A stretch of 64,000 nt of DNA from a virus. The position numbers and the translations under genes were made by a program. Each line of letters opens with the position of its first letter. Positions within the stretch are counted from its first letter, which is position 1. A model generated the notes under the pieces. That model ran no database searches, was not told the origin of the DNA, and saw nothing but the letters and a program-made list of their open reading frames with translations. Location: positions 98,707-162,706 of IMG/VR virus record IMGVR_UViG_3300008110_000030; one strand, written 5' to 3'. Of the stretch, positions 8,744 through 16,567 are shown piece after piece.

Positions 8744-9586
8744 ATGAAAGATTATTATGCAATCCTTGGTGTTCCAAAAACCGCAAGTGCTGAGGAAATC
8801 AAAAAAGCATTTAGAAAAGCCGCAATGAAGCACCATCCTGACCGGGGTGGCGATCAACAACGATTCAAAGAAATTAACGAAGCACACGAAATTCTCTCAG
8901 ACAGAGAAAAACGTATGCAGTTAGATCAAGGCATTGATCCACTAAATCCAAATCAAAGAACTTATAGAAGTCAGAATTTTAATCAAGGCTTCAATAATAT
9001 GGAAGATATCTTTCAAAACTTTGGTTTTGATTTTGGATTTACTCCACGCGGTTTTAGACCACAACCCCCTACAAAAAATAAATCCTTTAATGTTCAAATG
9101 ACATTGACATTAGAAGAAGCGTTTACTGGGATCAATAAAAATATCACAATCACGCATCCTGGCGGTGTTGGTAAAAATGTAGGAATTAATATTCCACCTG
9201 GCATTGACAATGGCATGGCTATACGTTATGCTGGCATGGGAGATGACAGTATTGGTGGATTACCTGCAGGTGATTTAACAATTATAATTAATATCGCTCC
9301 TCACCCAGTGTATGCTAGAGAAGGACTAAATTTATTAACTGATGTTACTATTGACTGTTTTGATTCTATACTAGGCACAAGTGCTGAAATTGACACATTA
9401 GATGGTAGAAGGTTGCAAGTAGTAGTTCCTGCTGGAACACAACCAGGAACTACACTGGGATTGAAGAATGAAGGAATGCGTGACCAACAGGGCAATGTTG
9501 GAAAACTATATGTAAGAGTTAATGTTAGCGTTCCTAAAATTACTGATCCTATTAAATTATCTTTAATCAAACAACTTAAAAATTAA
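8744..9586 (+). CDS. dnaJ: DnaJ/CbpA-like co-chaperone
   Basis: A 280-residue J-domain protein. The J-domain is at residues 1-65 ([13 protein letters not shown] at 31-33), then a Gly/Phe/Asn/Gln-rich linker, then a DnaJ C-terminal substrate-binding domain from about residue 115. No CxxCxGxG zinc repeats are seen, so it is the CbpA (type II) form. It would stimulate host DnaK. Start 8744 is chosen because DnaJ proteins begin with (M)KDYY; an upstream GTG/TTG-type start would lie inside the promoter. It leads a protein-quality operon with peptide deformylase and a ClpA-like ATPase. Confidence 0.9.
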   Translation: MKDYYAILGVPKTASAEEIKKAFRKAAMKHHPDRGGDQQRFKEINEAHEILSDREKRMQLDQGIDPLNPNQRTYRSQNFNQGFNNMEDIFQNFGFDFGFTPRGFRPQPPTKNKSFNVQMTLTLEEAFTGINKNITITHPGGVGKNVGINIPPGIDNGMAIRYAGMGDDSIGGLPAGDLTIIINIAPHPVYAREGLNLLTDVTIDCFDSILGTSAEIDTLDGRRLQVVVPAGTQPGTTLGLKNEGMRDQQGNVGKLYVRVNVSVPKITDPIKLSLIKQLKN

Positions 9587-9594
9587 ATATTAAT

Positions 9595-10107
9595 ATGGTA
9601 AAACTTGTATTTCATCCAGATCCAATATTAGAAGAACAAATGCCAGCATTTGATTTTGATAATCCTATTATGGATCCAAAAGAATTAGAAAAAGAATTAC
9701 TAGCAATTATGTTTGCCAATAATGGAATTGGACTTGCGAGTCCACAAATTGGCATTAAAACTAGAGTATTTGCAATGGGACATTCACTCATGCCTGAAGC
9801 AAGTCTTGCTATGTTTAATCCAACAGTAATTGACGCTAGTAACGAATTTCAAGATATAGAAGAAGGCTGTTTAAGTTTTCCAAATATTTTTGCTAAAATT
9901 AAAAGACCTACTTGGATTGTTGTAAAATACAATACTAGTGATAATGAAGAACGAACTGAACGAATGGAAGGTTACAACTGTAAATGTTTTTTACATGAAT
10001 TGGACCACTTAGATGGTATCGTAATGAAAGATCGTTTAAGTCAACTTAAATGGGCGTTAGCCGTTAAAAAATCAAAAAAGGTAAAAAATTATGCTAGAAC
10101 CAAATGA
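9595..10107 (+). CDS. def: Peptide deformylase
   Basis: A 170-residue metalloenzyme that removes the formyl group from nascent protein N-termini. All three motifs are present: GIGLASPQ at residues 44-51 (motif I), EEGCLSF with metal ligand C92 (motif II), and HELDH with H134, E135 and H138 (motif III). It is the normal full length for a short phage/cyanophage-type PDF. Its gene lies 8 bp after dnaJ and overlaps the clpA-like gene by 17 bp. No strong SD is seen before its ATG, so coupling to dnaJ translation is likely. Confidence 0.95.
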   Translation: MVKLVFHPDPILEEQMPAFDFDNPIMDPKELEKELLAIMFANNGIGLASPQIGIKTRVFAMGHSLMPEASLAMFNPTVIDASNEFQDIEEGCLSFPNIFAKIKRPTWIVVKYNTSDNEERTERMEGYNCKCFLHELDHLDGIVMKDRLSQLKWALAVKKSKKVKNYARTK

Positions 10108-12373
10108 AGATCTAGAAAAGATCTTTGAACGTGCAATTCAGTTATCGTTAGATAACCATCATCAATATATCACGCTAGAACATTTCTTATATTGCATGGT
10201 CACTGACGAAACATTCAATAGCGTACTTATGGGCTACGGCACAGATGTTCAAGACTTGACTACAAAGTTAGAAAACTATATTAAAAACGAGCTTGTTAGT
10301 ATCGTTGACCAAACATCAAATTCCAGACCAAAAAAGACTAATAGTGTTGAACGTATGCTTAACAGAGCATTTACTCACACATTGTTTTCTGGAAGAACAA
10401 CTATTGAACCAATCGATTGTTTTTTAAGCATTTTAAACGAAAAGAAAAGTCATGCGGCATTTTATCTTCGTAGTGCTAATATTGAAAAAGACAAATTTAT
10501 TGAATACGTTAATAAAGAAATTGGCCCTAGTAGTCAAGACGGAGAAGAAAACACTGTGCCAGAAAATAAACTTGAAGCATATATTGGCAACTTCTGTACG
10601 AATTTAAATGCTAAAGTTAAGAATAAAGAAATTGATCCTGTAATTGGCAGAGATAAAGAACTAGAAGAAATGCAATTAGTTCTTGCACGTAGACACAAGT
10701 CAAACGTTATGCTAATTGGTGATCCAGGGGTTGGTAAAACAGCTCTTGCTGAAGGACTTGCACGTAAGATTGTTGAAGGCAATGTTCCTAAGTTTATTCA
10801 AGACCACACAGTCTATACTTTAGACATTGGTGCTTTGTTAGCTGGTTCTAAATATCGTGGAGATTTTGAAGAACGTCTTAAAAATGTTCTTACAGCTATC
10901 CAAAAAAAGAAAAAGTGCATTTTGTTTATTGACGAAGCACACATGATGAACGGTGCAGGAACAAGCAGTGGTCAGAGCAATGATATGGCTAATATGCTAA
11001 AGCCTGCACTTGCTAAAGGTGGGTTAAAAGTCATTGCATCAACTACGTGGGAAGAATTCCGCAAGCACTTTGAAAAGGATCGTGCCTTAATGCGCAGGTT
11101 CCAACGTGTTATGGTTGGCGAGCCTGACGAAGTAACTACTATTAAGATTATTAAAGGTCTTAAAAAGTATTACGAAAAGCATCATGGATGCAAAATTACT
11201 AATCAAGCAATTATTGATTCTGTAAAATATAGTGTCAAGTATATGAGTGATAAAAAATTGCCTGATAAAGCAATTGATATCATTGACTGTGCCTGTGCTC
11301 GCTTTAAGGTGCGTGATGAAGAAGGTGGTACAGTAGATCACGATGAAGTTGTATTTGAAGTTGCCAAGATGACTGGATTGCCTTTAGAACAAGTAGCCGC
11401 TAAAGACACAACTACGTTACATGATTTAGAAGGTGACATTAAATCTGAAGTATATGGTCAGGATACTGCTGTAGACTCATTGCTTGATAAAATTTATATA
11501 GCACAGGCTGGACTTAAGAGTCATAATAAGCCAATTGGTAGTTTCTTGTTTGTTGGTCCAACTGGTTGTGGCAAAACTGAAACTGCTAAAGTACTTGCAA
11601 ATAAAATGGGCATTAAGATGCTACGTTTTGATATGAGTGAGTTCCAAGAGAAACACTCAGTTGCTAAATTTATTGGTGCCCCTCCAGGATATGTTGGCTT
11701 TGAAGACAATGCTGGGCAACTAATAACTCAGCTTCAAGAAAATCCAAACTGTATATTGTTGCTGGATGAAATTGAAAAAGCGCATCCAGACGTTAGTAAT
11801 GTGATGTTGCAACTTATGGACAACGGTTTTGTTACTGGTAGCAATGGTAAGAAAGCAGATGCACGTAATGTTATTATCATTATGACTTCTAACTTAGGCG
11901 CTTCTGATAGTGAGAAATCTAATATTGGTTTTGGCAGTCAAGAAAAACTTGGCGAAATCAACAATGCTGTTAATAGATTCTTTGCTCCTGAGTTCCGCAA
12001 TCGTTTAGATGGAATTATTACGTTTAAGAAACTTGAACACAGTGTAATGACAAAAGTTGTTGACAAGTTTATTAAAGAAATGAATTCGTTAATTACTGAT
12101 AAGAATGTGTTTGTACAGTTAACTGAAACTGCTAAAAATCATCTTATTGACAAAGGGTTTGATAGCAAGATGGGTGCTAGACCAATGCAACGTGTAATTG
12201 ATGAAGGCATTAAGAAGCCTTTAAGCAGACAAATACTGTTTGGTAAACTAGTAAACGGTGGTTTAGTTAAAGTAGACTTTGTTAATGATCAGCTAGTATT
12301 TGATTACTTTGACCCATTACCAATCGTAAAAGATACTGAGCCAAGTATAGAAGAAAATGCAACACAAGATTAA
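10091..12373 (+). CDS. clpA: ClpA-like AAA+ unfoldase
   Basis: A 760-residue double AAA+ ATPase with the ClpA architecture and length: an N-terminal Clp_N repeat domain (residues 1-150), D1 with Walker A GDPGVGKT at 210-217 and ILFIDEAH, D2 with Walker A GPTGCGKT at 489-496 and LLLDEIEKAHPDV. There is no long middle coiled coil as in ClpB. An IGF tripeptide (residues 612-614), in the position of the ClpP-docking IGL loop of ClpA, suggests it can dock on ClpP. No ClpP gene is in this window, so it may redirect host ClpP to chosen targets. Confidence 0.9.
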   Translation: MLEPNEDLEKIFERAIQLSLDNHHQYITLEHFLYCMVTDETFNSVLMGYGTDVQDLTTKLENYIKNELVSIVDQTSNSRPKKTNSVERMLNRAFTHTLFSGRTTIEPIDCFLSILNEKKSHAAFYLRSANIEKDKFIEYVNKEIGPSSQDGEENTVPENKLEAYIGNFCTNLNAKVKNKEIDPVIGRDKELEEMQLVLARRHKSNVMLIGDPGVGKTALAEGLARKIVEGNVPKFIQDHTVYTLDIGALLAGSKYRGDFEERLKNVLTAIQKKKKCILFIDEAHMMNGAGTSSGQSNDMANMLKPALAKGGLKVIASTTWEEFRKHFEKDRALMRRFQRVMVGEPDEVTTIKIIKGLKKYYEKHHGCKITNQAIIDSVKYSVKYMSDKKLPDKAIDIIDCACARFKVRDEEGGTVDHDEVVFEVAKMTGLPLEQVAAKDTTTLHDLEGDIKSEVYGQDTAVDSLLDKIYIAQAGLKSHNKPIGSFLFVGPTGCGKTETAKVLANKMGIKMLRFDMSEFQEKHSVAKFIGAPPGYVGFEDNAGQLITQLQENPNCILLLDEIEKAHPDVSNVMLQLMDNGFVTGSNGKKADARNVIIIMTSNLGASDSEKSNIGFGSQEKLGEINNAVNRFFAPEFRNRLDGIITFKKLEHSVMTKVVDKFIKEMNSLITDKNVFVQLTETAKNHLIDKGFDSKMGARPMQRVIDEGIKKPLSRQILFGKLVNGGLVKVDFVNDQLVFDYFDPLPIVKDTEPSIEENATQD

Positions 12374-13052
12374 AAATCTTTTTACTAAAAAGTTATTTTA
12401 CAAAAAATGGCTCTACAAAGTTGTCGTCAGTTGCCCTGGAATTGGGCAACTACGTCGACGAGGACTAGAATACATAACCACTGTTCAAACTAAAAAGACT
12501 GGTAATTTTTACTTAAATTCAATTATTGATGACATAAACAATCACAGGAAAGACTTGATATTGATATCATCAATATTAGAGAAAGAATTAAAGTCAGTTG
12601 ATCATCAAGTTAGAGTTGAAGGGAGTTCGTGTGCAATTTTTACTAATTCTAAATCCCTAATATCTAATATTGAAAAAGCGTTGCATGGATTTGTTACAGA
12701 AATACATTTGCCTGAATCGTTAGAATCAGAAATGTTTTTATCTGGTAGTAAAAATAAAGTAATATGCTCACAACTACCTCTAGAAGGATATAGATATAAA
12801 ATATATCTTAAAAATGGTGATATTCGTAGTCATGAAAATTTGCAAAAATTTGTATCTTGGGCAGACAATTTCAAAGACAGAATACATATCCCTATAGGCA
12901 CTAGACGAGTTTTAGTTGGGCTTGCACACCCATACATATACGGACAATACTTCTATGCCAAGGATCAAAAAATGGCTAGTATGGCCCTAATGATCATGGG
13001 TGATCATTTGAATAAAACTGAAGAATACGTATTAAAATCTGAACTAATATAG
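12357..13052 (+). CDS. Unknown protein following clpA
   Basis: A 231-residue protein that I do not recognise. The N-terminus is strongly basic and hydrophobic (KIKNLFTKKLFYKKW...). The C-terminal half contains NGDIRSHENLQKFVSWADNF and GLAHPYIYGQYFYAKD. Its ATG lies 17 bp before the clpA stop, so it is likely translated by coupling. An 8-bp perfect hairpin (12429-12451) lies near its 5' end. A role as adaptor or substrate for the ClpA-like protein is only a guess from position. Confidence 0.5.
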   Translation: MQHKIKNLFTKKLFYKKWLYKVVVSCPGIGQLRRRGLEYITTVQTKKTGNFYLNSIIDDINNHRKDLILISSILEKELKSVDHQVRVEGSSCAIFTNSKSLISNIEKALHGFVTEIHLPESLESEMFLSGSKNKVICSQLPLEGYRYKIYLKNGDIRSHENLQKFVSWADNFKDRIHIPIGTRRVLVGLAHPYIYGQYFYAKDQKMASMALMIMGDHLNKTEEYVLKSELI

Positions 13053-13059
13053 GTAAATA
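13053..13059 (+). promoter_or_regulatory. Late-promoter-like GTAAATA
   Basis: GTAAATA lies 7 bp before the ATG of the gene at 13067, with a recognisable SD lacking between. It resembles the T4 late -10 element TATAAATA. Confidence 0.4.
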
Positions 13060-13066
13060 TAAGACT

Positions 13067-13495
13067 ATGCCAGCACTAAGCGAAACACTACTTTTTACAT
13101 CGGGTACGGATTCAAACGGAAACCCAAATAAAACATCGAGTCTAACATATCCATCTGGGGTAAGTGGCGCTCAAACATATTATAGTGACAAAATCAAGGG
13201 CGAAGGTTATTACGGTGGAAACGGCTTACATACCGGCGGGTACACTCCATGGCCTGAATCTAATCTAGTTAACCCTGGTGAGAACAATAACTTTAGAGGC
13301 GCCATACAGCTTCAAGCAAGTCTAGTAACAAATCCAGCAGAATCTGATTGGTTTGCTATTGTTGGTACAGATGCTACGTTTGATGGCACAGATCAATCCA
13401 ATAGATTTCTTAATTTTGTAGGTAATTTTGTTTGGATTCGTGCAAAAGTTGTTATAACACAAGGCGTTTTAACGTCAATTCAAGTCAATCACTAA
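13067..13495 (+). CDS. Putative small virion protein
   Basis: A 142-residue protein rich in Gly, Ser, Asn and Thr and poor in charge (MPALSETLLFTSG; YYGGNGLHTGGYTPWPESN; FVGNFVWIRAKVVITQGVLTSI). The beta-rich, FxGxFVWhR-type C-terminus is like small structural proteins of marine T4-like phages from memory. A late-promoter-like GTAAATA precedes it. Decoration, neck or fibre-attachment roles are all possible. Confidence 0.45.
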   Translation: MPALSETLLFTSGTDSNGNPNKTSSLTYPSGVSGAQTYYSDKIKGEGYYGGNGLHTGGYTPWPESNLVNPGENNNFRGAIQLQASLVTNPAESDWFAIVGTDATFDGTDQSNRFLNFVGNFVWIRAKVVITQGVLTSIQVNH

Positions 13496-13517
13496 TATTG
13501 GTACTAGCTCAATTCAA

Positions 13518-13581
13518 ATAAATACATGATAGTTAAAATCATGGTACCTTTACCATGGGTGAGTAAGGCACATATATCATG
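13518..13581 (+). promoter_or_regulatory. Late-promoter-like site and structured leader of cargo operon
   Basis: ATAAATA at 13518-13524 precedes a leader that can fold in two exclusive ways: CATGAT (13525-13530) with ATCATG (13538-13543), or CATGGTA (13540-13546) with TACCATG (13551-13557, loop CCTT). A second ATCATG (13576-13581) covers the start codon at 13579 and could also pair with 13525-13530. The leader opens the block of genes with capsid-targeting-like N-termini. Confidence 0.4.
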
Positions 13582-13947
13582 AAATTATTTGAATTTTTTA
13601 GTCAGAATACAACTGAACCAGAAGAGAAAGAAAATGACGACCAAATACGTAAGGACGTCATGGCCTTTATACTCGATGATAATGACATCTATCGAGAGAA
13701 ACTTCTCCCACTGATCCACAAGCACAATAAGAACGTTAAAGATGAAGATTTACGTAAAGATTACGTAAAAGTTATCAACGACTGTTGCATCGAATTTTAT
13801 AAAGAAAAAGAATTAAAAACAGATCCAAACAAACTTTTTCCAAAAGCAATGAGAAATGAGATGATAAAACAACTCATTAAGATCAATAAAGAAAATATTA
13901 CTACAAAGAAGAATAAAAAAGATGAAGATACGAGATCTGTTATTTGA
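13579..13947 (+). CDS. Putative internal head protein, unknown
   Basis: A 122-residue, very charged protein. The N-terminus MKLFEFFSQNTTEPEE is the first of ten related leaders in this region that look like the capsid-targeting sequence (CTS) of T4 internal proteins (MKTYQEFI-type). The typical cleavage glutamate right after the leader is missing; TTE at residues 11-13 is a candidate. The rest is helical, basic and Lys-rich (KKNKKDE near the end). Its 3' end overlaps the next gene by 26 bp. Function unknown; packaging in the head is inferred from the leader. Confidence 0.5.
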   Translation: MKLFEFFSQNTTEPEEKENDDQIRKDVMAFILDDNDIYREKLLPLIHKHNKNVKDEDLRKDYVKVINDCCIEFYKEKELKTDPNKLFPKAMRNEMIKQLIKINKENITTKKNKKDEDTRSVI

Positions 13948-14308
13948 AGGTAGGATTGATCCTACTCTTTTAAATCATTTTCTTAAACACTGTTCTGAAG
14001 AATTGGGTCTTGAATCGTTACCTAAAATTAATCTCATAGATAACAAAGAATATTCAGTAACACACAAATCATTTGGCGGTTATCAGCCAGGCGAAAAATC
14101 AATAATTTTATCCACTAAGGATAGACACCCAGTTGATGTGTTTAGAACACTAGCACATGAACTAACTCACTATAAACAAGATTTAGACGGACAACTTGAA
14201 GGGGACGATGTTGGTGCCACAGGTAGTCCAGAAGAAAATGAAGCTAATTCTGTTGCAGGCGTAATAATGCGTAACTTTGGTCAGAAGTTTCCAGAAGTAT
14301 TTGAATAA
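13922..14308 (+). CDS. CTS-bearing zincin metalloprotease
   Basis: A 128-residue protein. The leader MKIRDLLFEG contains an LFE|G site that fits the T4 gp21 prohead protease rule (L/I-x-E|). The mature part has HELTH (H79, E80, H83) followed by EENEAN (E104, E105, E107), which gives the HExxH...E zinc site of gluzincin-like minimal peptidases. The length is close to a stand-alone catalytic domain. I infer a small metalloprotease packed in the capsid and ejected into the host; possible targets are unknown. An inactive or structural role cannot be excluded. Confidence 0.7.
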   Translation: MKIRDLLFEGRIDPTLLNHFLKHCSEELGLESLPKINLIDNKEYSVTHKSFGGYQPGEKSIILSTKDRHPVDVFRTLAHELTHYKQDLDGQLEGDDVGATGSPEENEANSVAGVIMRNFGQKFPEVFE

Positions 14309-14316
14309 GGACCATC

Positions 14317-15330
14317 ATGCGTATTAAAGATCTATTTGAAGGCGGGTGGGATACTACCAAAACACAAAACACTGTACTACATCCTAAAATTGTAAGTGTT
14401 GCCTTATCTGTAGTAGATCGATTTGTTGTTGATTTCAATAACTTTATTAAAAATAAAAACGTTGGTCAAATTAAACGTGGAAGACCAACAGGTAGCAGTG
14501 CATACCATGAACAAGACGCCATTGAAAGACCAGATACAATTTATGGCGATATTGATTTACAAATGATTGCACCGCCAGTTGAAGGATTAACTTACGGACA
14601 GTTTAGTGGTTATTGGAATAAACTAGCAGATGATTTTGTTAAGACTGCAAATCCTGCGTATGTAGACACAACTGAAAGCAAACCTGGTCATCCAATTTTC
14701 CAAGTTGGTAAACAAGACTATGTTCAAATTGACTTTATGTGGCATGAGCAAAAAATGGCGGATTGGGGTGCTACTCGTGTAACTCCAGAACGTGGTATCA
14801 AAGGTTTACTGTCAGGTAACATGTACAGTGTATTTGGTGAAATACTTGACATGAGTATTCAACATGCTGGAGTACAACTTAAAGTAATTGATGACCAACG
14901 TGTGCCGTTTAGTAAACAAAAAGATACACAAATAATCACAGTGACAACAAATCCAAAAACATTTATATTAGATGTGTTTATGTATTTGGCCAAACGTATG
15001 GGCGTGAACAATCCAAGAATTGATCCCATGCTCAAACAGTTCTCTGGCAACGACATTAACGATGTTAAAATAAGCAAACTAGTTAATGGTATGAAGGGAT
15101 TTGCCTCAAGTGCAGAAGCAAGTGGTATGTTTGGTAAAGGTGATTTACAAAATTTTAACTCTGCACAAGATTTTATGAATAAGTTTTGGCAACGTTACGA
15201 AGAAAAAGCACAAATTGACATTGCTGGTAAAAAGCGTGACAAAGCACAAACCCCAGATGCTATTGCACGTGCCAATGCAGACAGAGAAAAGATCCAAAAA
15301 GGTCTAGATATGGTTAAAGGATATTTCTAA
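14317..15330 (+). CDS. CTS-bearing nucleotidyltransferase-fold protein
   Basis: A 337-residue protein with leader MRIKDLFEGG (LFE|G). A GRPTGSSAY segment, the acidic pair D78/D80 in YGDIDLQM and the third acidic residue D139 in VQIDFMW match the catalytic pattern of pol-beta-type nucleotidyltransferases (GS...DxD...D). The C-terminal third is basic and helical. A second NTase-like protein is encoded two genes downstream. Known activities of this fold include tRNA nucleotide addition, protein AMPylation and antitoxin action; which applies here is open. The last base of its stop is the first base of the next ATG. Confidence 0.65.
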   Translation: MRIKDLFEGGWDTTKTQNTVLHPKIVSVALSVVDRFVVDFNNFIKNKNVGQIKRGRPTGSSAYHEQDAIERPDTIYGDIDLQMIAPPVEGLTYGQFSGYWNKLADDFVKTANPAYVDTTESKPGHPIFQVGKQDYVQIDFMWHEQKMADWGATRVTPERGIKGLLSGNMYSVFGEILDMSIQHAGVQLKVIDDQRVPFSKQKDTQIITVTTNPKTFILDVFMYLAKRMGVNNPRIDPMLKQFSGNDINDVKISKLVNGMKGFASSAEASGMFGKGDLQNFNSAQDFMNKFWQRYEEKAQIDIAGKKRDKAQTPDAIARANADREKIQKGLDMVKGYF

Positions 15331-15707
15331 TGAGAGCAAAAGAATTTATAACTGAAATTAAGGCAGGAGCAATATCTAAACGACAAGGCATGTCAACTAC
15401 TGGTATAAATTTATATACTGATGCTGAAAGACGAAACAGCGACTATGTGTCATATCGTTTAGGTATGGCAGTTGCTTGTACAGATGGTACAAACGATCCT
15501 GATATGGATGCTAAAAGTTGGGTTGACAAAAGTAAGACTACTCACCCATATACACCCCAAGAACAAGAAATGCTTAAAAAAGCCTACAAGGCAGTAGGAG
15601 CAAAATGGAAAGATTTAAATCACGGAGATTTAACTAGTCAAGAATTAAAAACAACCAACGTTGTTAGTCCAGTTGCAAAACCTAAACGAAACAAATACGG
15701 CGTGTAA
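15330..15707 (+). CDS. CTS-bearing conserved phage protein
   Basis: A 125-residue protein with leader MRAKEFITEIKAG (ITE is the candidate cleavage site). The C-terminal domain, with SWVDKSKTTHPYTPQEQEMLKKAYKAVGA and ending in KKNKYGV-like NKYGV, is a module I remember from several T4-like marine phage proteins, sometimes joined to other domains. Function unknown. It is read directly from the end of the preceding NTase gene. Confidence 0.55.
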   Translation: MRAKEFITEIKAGAISKRQGMSTTGINLYTDAERRNSDYVSYRLGMAVACTDGTNDPDMDAKSWVDKSKTTHPYTPQEQEMLKKAYKAVGAKWKDLNHGDLTSQELKTTNVVSPVAKPKRNKYGV

Positions 15708-15719
15708 TGAGAGTTAAAA

Positions 15720-16559
15720 ATGAAAATATTTGAACTGTTAATTGAAAGTGGTAAAAGGCTTGCTAGTCAAGGAGTTGAAGTCTCTAGAGTAAACAAAGAC
15801 GACTTTGTTGCCGCTAAAAATGTTTTAAATCCTATTCTAATCAAAGCAGGAATTAAAGCAGGATGGACTGCTGGCGGTGCTGGTAGTTTTGATCCTGAAC
15901 ACGACTATGGTGGTGGTGGAAGAGAAGACAGCGGTGATATTGACATTATGATTGACCCTGCAGAACTAGTAGGACGTTTTCCACCCAATGTTGAAGCATA
16001 CAATGCCGCAAGTGCAAAACCAATCGGTCCAAAAGCTATGGCCAACGCTATGGCAGATCCAGCTAAAAAAGCCAAGATAGAAATGAGTGCTAGTAAATGG
16101 GCACTGGCTGACTTTATGACAAAAAATGGTTTTAGAACCGACCCAGGAACGCTAACTGTTGAATATACCGCTAGTGGGAAAAGTTTTTCAGTTGACTTGA
16201 TTATACGTCCAAGAAATGCTTGGCCACTACATACTCATGATTTTGCAACTGATCCAAAAATGCGTGGTGGAGATTTATGGATTAACATGTATCCTGTGTT
16301 AGCTAAACTTGCTAGTAAGACAGTTTTTACTGATCCAAAAACTGGTGAAGAAAAAGGCAATATACAATTTAGTCCTGATAAAGGCTTAGTGGACAGAGAT
16401 ACTAATAAAGTAATTGCCATTGATAAAAATGACATTGCCAAAATTTTATTAGGTCCACAATTTAGTGCAAAGGATTTGTCAAGTATGACAGGTATTAGAA
16501 ATGCGTTATCTAAACAACCTGAAAAGTTGTCAAAACTACCACAGCCACAAGAGCAATAA
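15720..16559 (+). CDS. CTS-bearing nucleotidyltransferase-fold protein (second)
   Basis: A 279-residue protein with leader MKIFELLIESGKR (LIE|S candidate cleavage). GGAGSF, then REDSGDIDIMID (D73, D75) and VDLIIRP (D159) form the GS...DxD...D pattern of nucleotidyltransferases. The overall sequence differs from the NTase-like protein at 14317, so this is a separate family member rather than a recent duplicate. The gene ends 8 bp before the ligase/NMNAT-like fusion gene. Confidence 0.65.
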   Translation: MKIFELLIESGKRLASQGVEVSRVNKDDFVAAKNVLNPILIKAGIKAGWTAGGAGSFDPEHDYGGGGREDSGDIDIMIDPAELVGRFPPNVEAYNAASAKPIGPKAMANAMADPAKKAKIEMSASKWALADFMTKNGFRTDPGTLTVEYTASGKSFSVDLIIRPRNAWPLHTHDFATDPKMRGGDLWINMYPVLAKLASKTVFTDPKTGEEKGNIQFSPDKGLVDRDTNKVIAIDKNDIAKILLGPQFSAKDLSSMTGIRNALSKQPEKLSKLPQPQEQ

Positions 16560-16562
16560 ATA
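16556..16562 (+). promoter_or_regulatory. Late-promoter-like ATAAATA
   Basis: ATAAATA spans the stop of the previous gene and lies 5 bp before ATG 16568. The same 5-bp spacing is seen before the minus-strand gene at 55860. No SD separates it from the ATG, so the resulting late mRNA could be leaderless or nearly so. Confidence 0.45.
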
Positions 16563-16567
16563 CAGTT

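Noticed and set aside
12429-12451. 8-bp perfect hairpin AGTTGCCC/GGGCAACT near the start of the gene after clpA
   Set aside because: It lies in coding DNA (PGIGQL) with no T-run, so it is not a terminator. It may affect mRNA folding but no further evidence was found.
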